Below, one piece after another: positions 63,631-64,000 of a stretch of 64,000 bases of DNA. The first letter of the stretch is position 1; each line of letters opens with the position of its first letter. The notes below the pieces were generated by a model. That model saw only the letters and a program-made list of their open reading frames with translations. It ran no database searches and was not told where the DNA came from. This DNA is from Leuctra nigra (lineage: Eukaryota > Arthropoda > Insecta > Plecoptera > Leuctridae). The DNA is taken from contig OW203769.1 in NCBI GenBank assembly GCA_934045905.1, positions 21,545,705-21,609,704 of the forward strand. The letters run 5' to 3'. The translations under genes and the position numbers were made by a program.

Positions 63631-64000
63631 CTGGGGACAGACAACGCAGCGTTATATTCGCGTTCCGTCGTGGACTAATATTTACAAACAACTGCTCAAT
63701 AACAGCTTTCATTCCGTGTGCCAATTGATTTAAGCTAGAACCAAGCTATTTCCAATCCAGTTTTCACTCCGTATGAAATTAAAAGATTGAATAATGGAAT
63801 GATTTGCATGATTGAATTAGTTCACGCAGACAAGCCAGCCTATTGGTTTAGTGGGGCTACAATAACATGTAATTTGTATTTTTCTAAATGAATAAAATTA
63901 AAAAAAAAAAATCATTGGAAAATAGGAAAAATAATTTATCATAAATAAAACACAAGCACACAAAAAATCAATTCTATATTTATATTATTCCTCTGATTAA
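63631..64000 (-). other. USP9X intron, right edge of window
   Basis: Begins at the CAG acceptor of the 63428-63630 exon. AT-rich; no exon or repeat recognised. Confidence 0.6.

Overview
This is a gene-containing stretch of a eukaryotic nuclear genome, almost certainly an arthropod and most probably an insect. Genes have GT/AG introns, GC-rich exons sit in AT-rich introns and spacers, and miniature inverted-repeat transposons (MITEs), tRNA-derived SINEs and short GGTA/TAGG runs are very dense. The species cannot be fixed from the sequence. There is no sign of a prokaryotic operon, phage or CRISPR.

Layout of genes. (1) 1-622, minus: 5' part of a CCDC134-like secreted protein gene that runs off the left edge. 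(2) 1152-6667, plus: DTWD1 (tRNA uridine aminocarboxypropyltransferase), four exons, complete. (3) 7102-14999, plus: six in-phase exons of a gene I do not recognise (about 277 aa, acidic and His/Ser-rich N-terminal half, one hydrophobic segment near the C-terminus). (4) 15872-46281, minus: WRAP53/TCAB1 (WD40 telomerase/Cajal-body RNA protein), eight coding exons, with a first intron of about 19.4 kb. (5) 47084-48212, plus: an MSANTD3-like Myb/SANT DNA-binding protein, two exons. (6) 49138-about 57330, minus: a 2-hydroxyacid oxidase (HAO1/glycolate oxidase type), seven coding exons plus a probable 5' UTR exon, 370 aa. (7) 59353-63630 and beyond, minus: the last four coding exons of a USP9X/fat-facets deubiquitinase that continues off the right edge.

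Genes 1/2 and 4/5 are head-to-head pairs with short shared upstream regions (about 530 and 800 bp). Pairs 3/4 and 5/6 are convergent. The genes belong to unrelated pathways (tRNA modification, telomerase/Cajal-body RNP, peroxisomal 2-hydroxyacid oxidation, ubiquitin), so this is ordinary chromosomal neighbourhood and not a cluster.

The accessory layer is the richest part. Most introns carry non-autonomous DNA transposons with recognisable terminal inverted repeats (TIRs) and target-site duplications (TSDs): hAT-like (8 bp), MULE-like (9-10 bp), TTAA (piggyBac-like), TA (Tc1/mariner-like) and TTA (PIF/Harbinger-like). A Helitron-like family is recognised by its hairpin plus CTAG|T 3' end. Several elements are nested two or three deep: DTWD1 intron 2, and WRAP53 intron 1 around 32, 34-35 and 38 kb. 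Two hAT elements sit back to back on one target. Two minisatellites and a partial tandem exon duplication lie in the hydroxyacid oxidase gene. No multi-gene novel system is evident. The most unusual signals are the nested transposon structures, the unrecognised gene at 7-15 kb, and a repeated coding-like segment in two WRAP53 introns.
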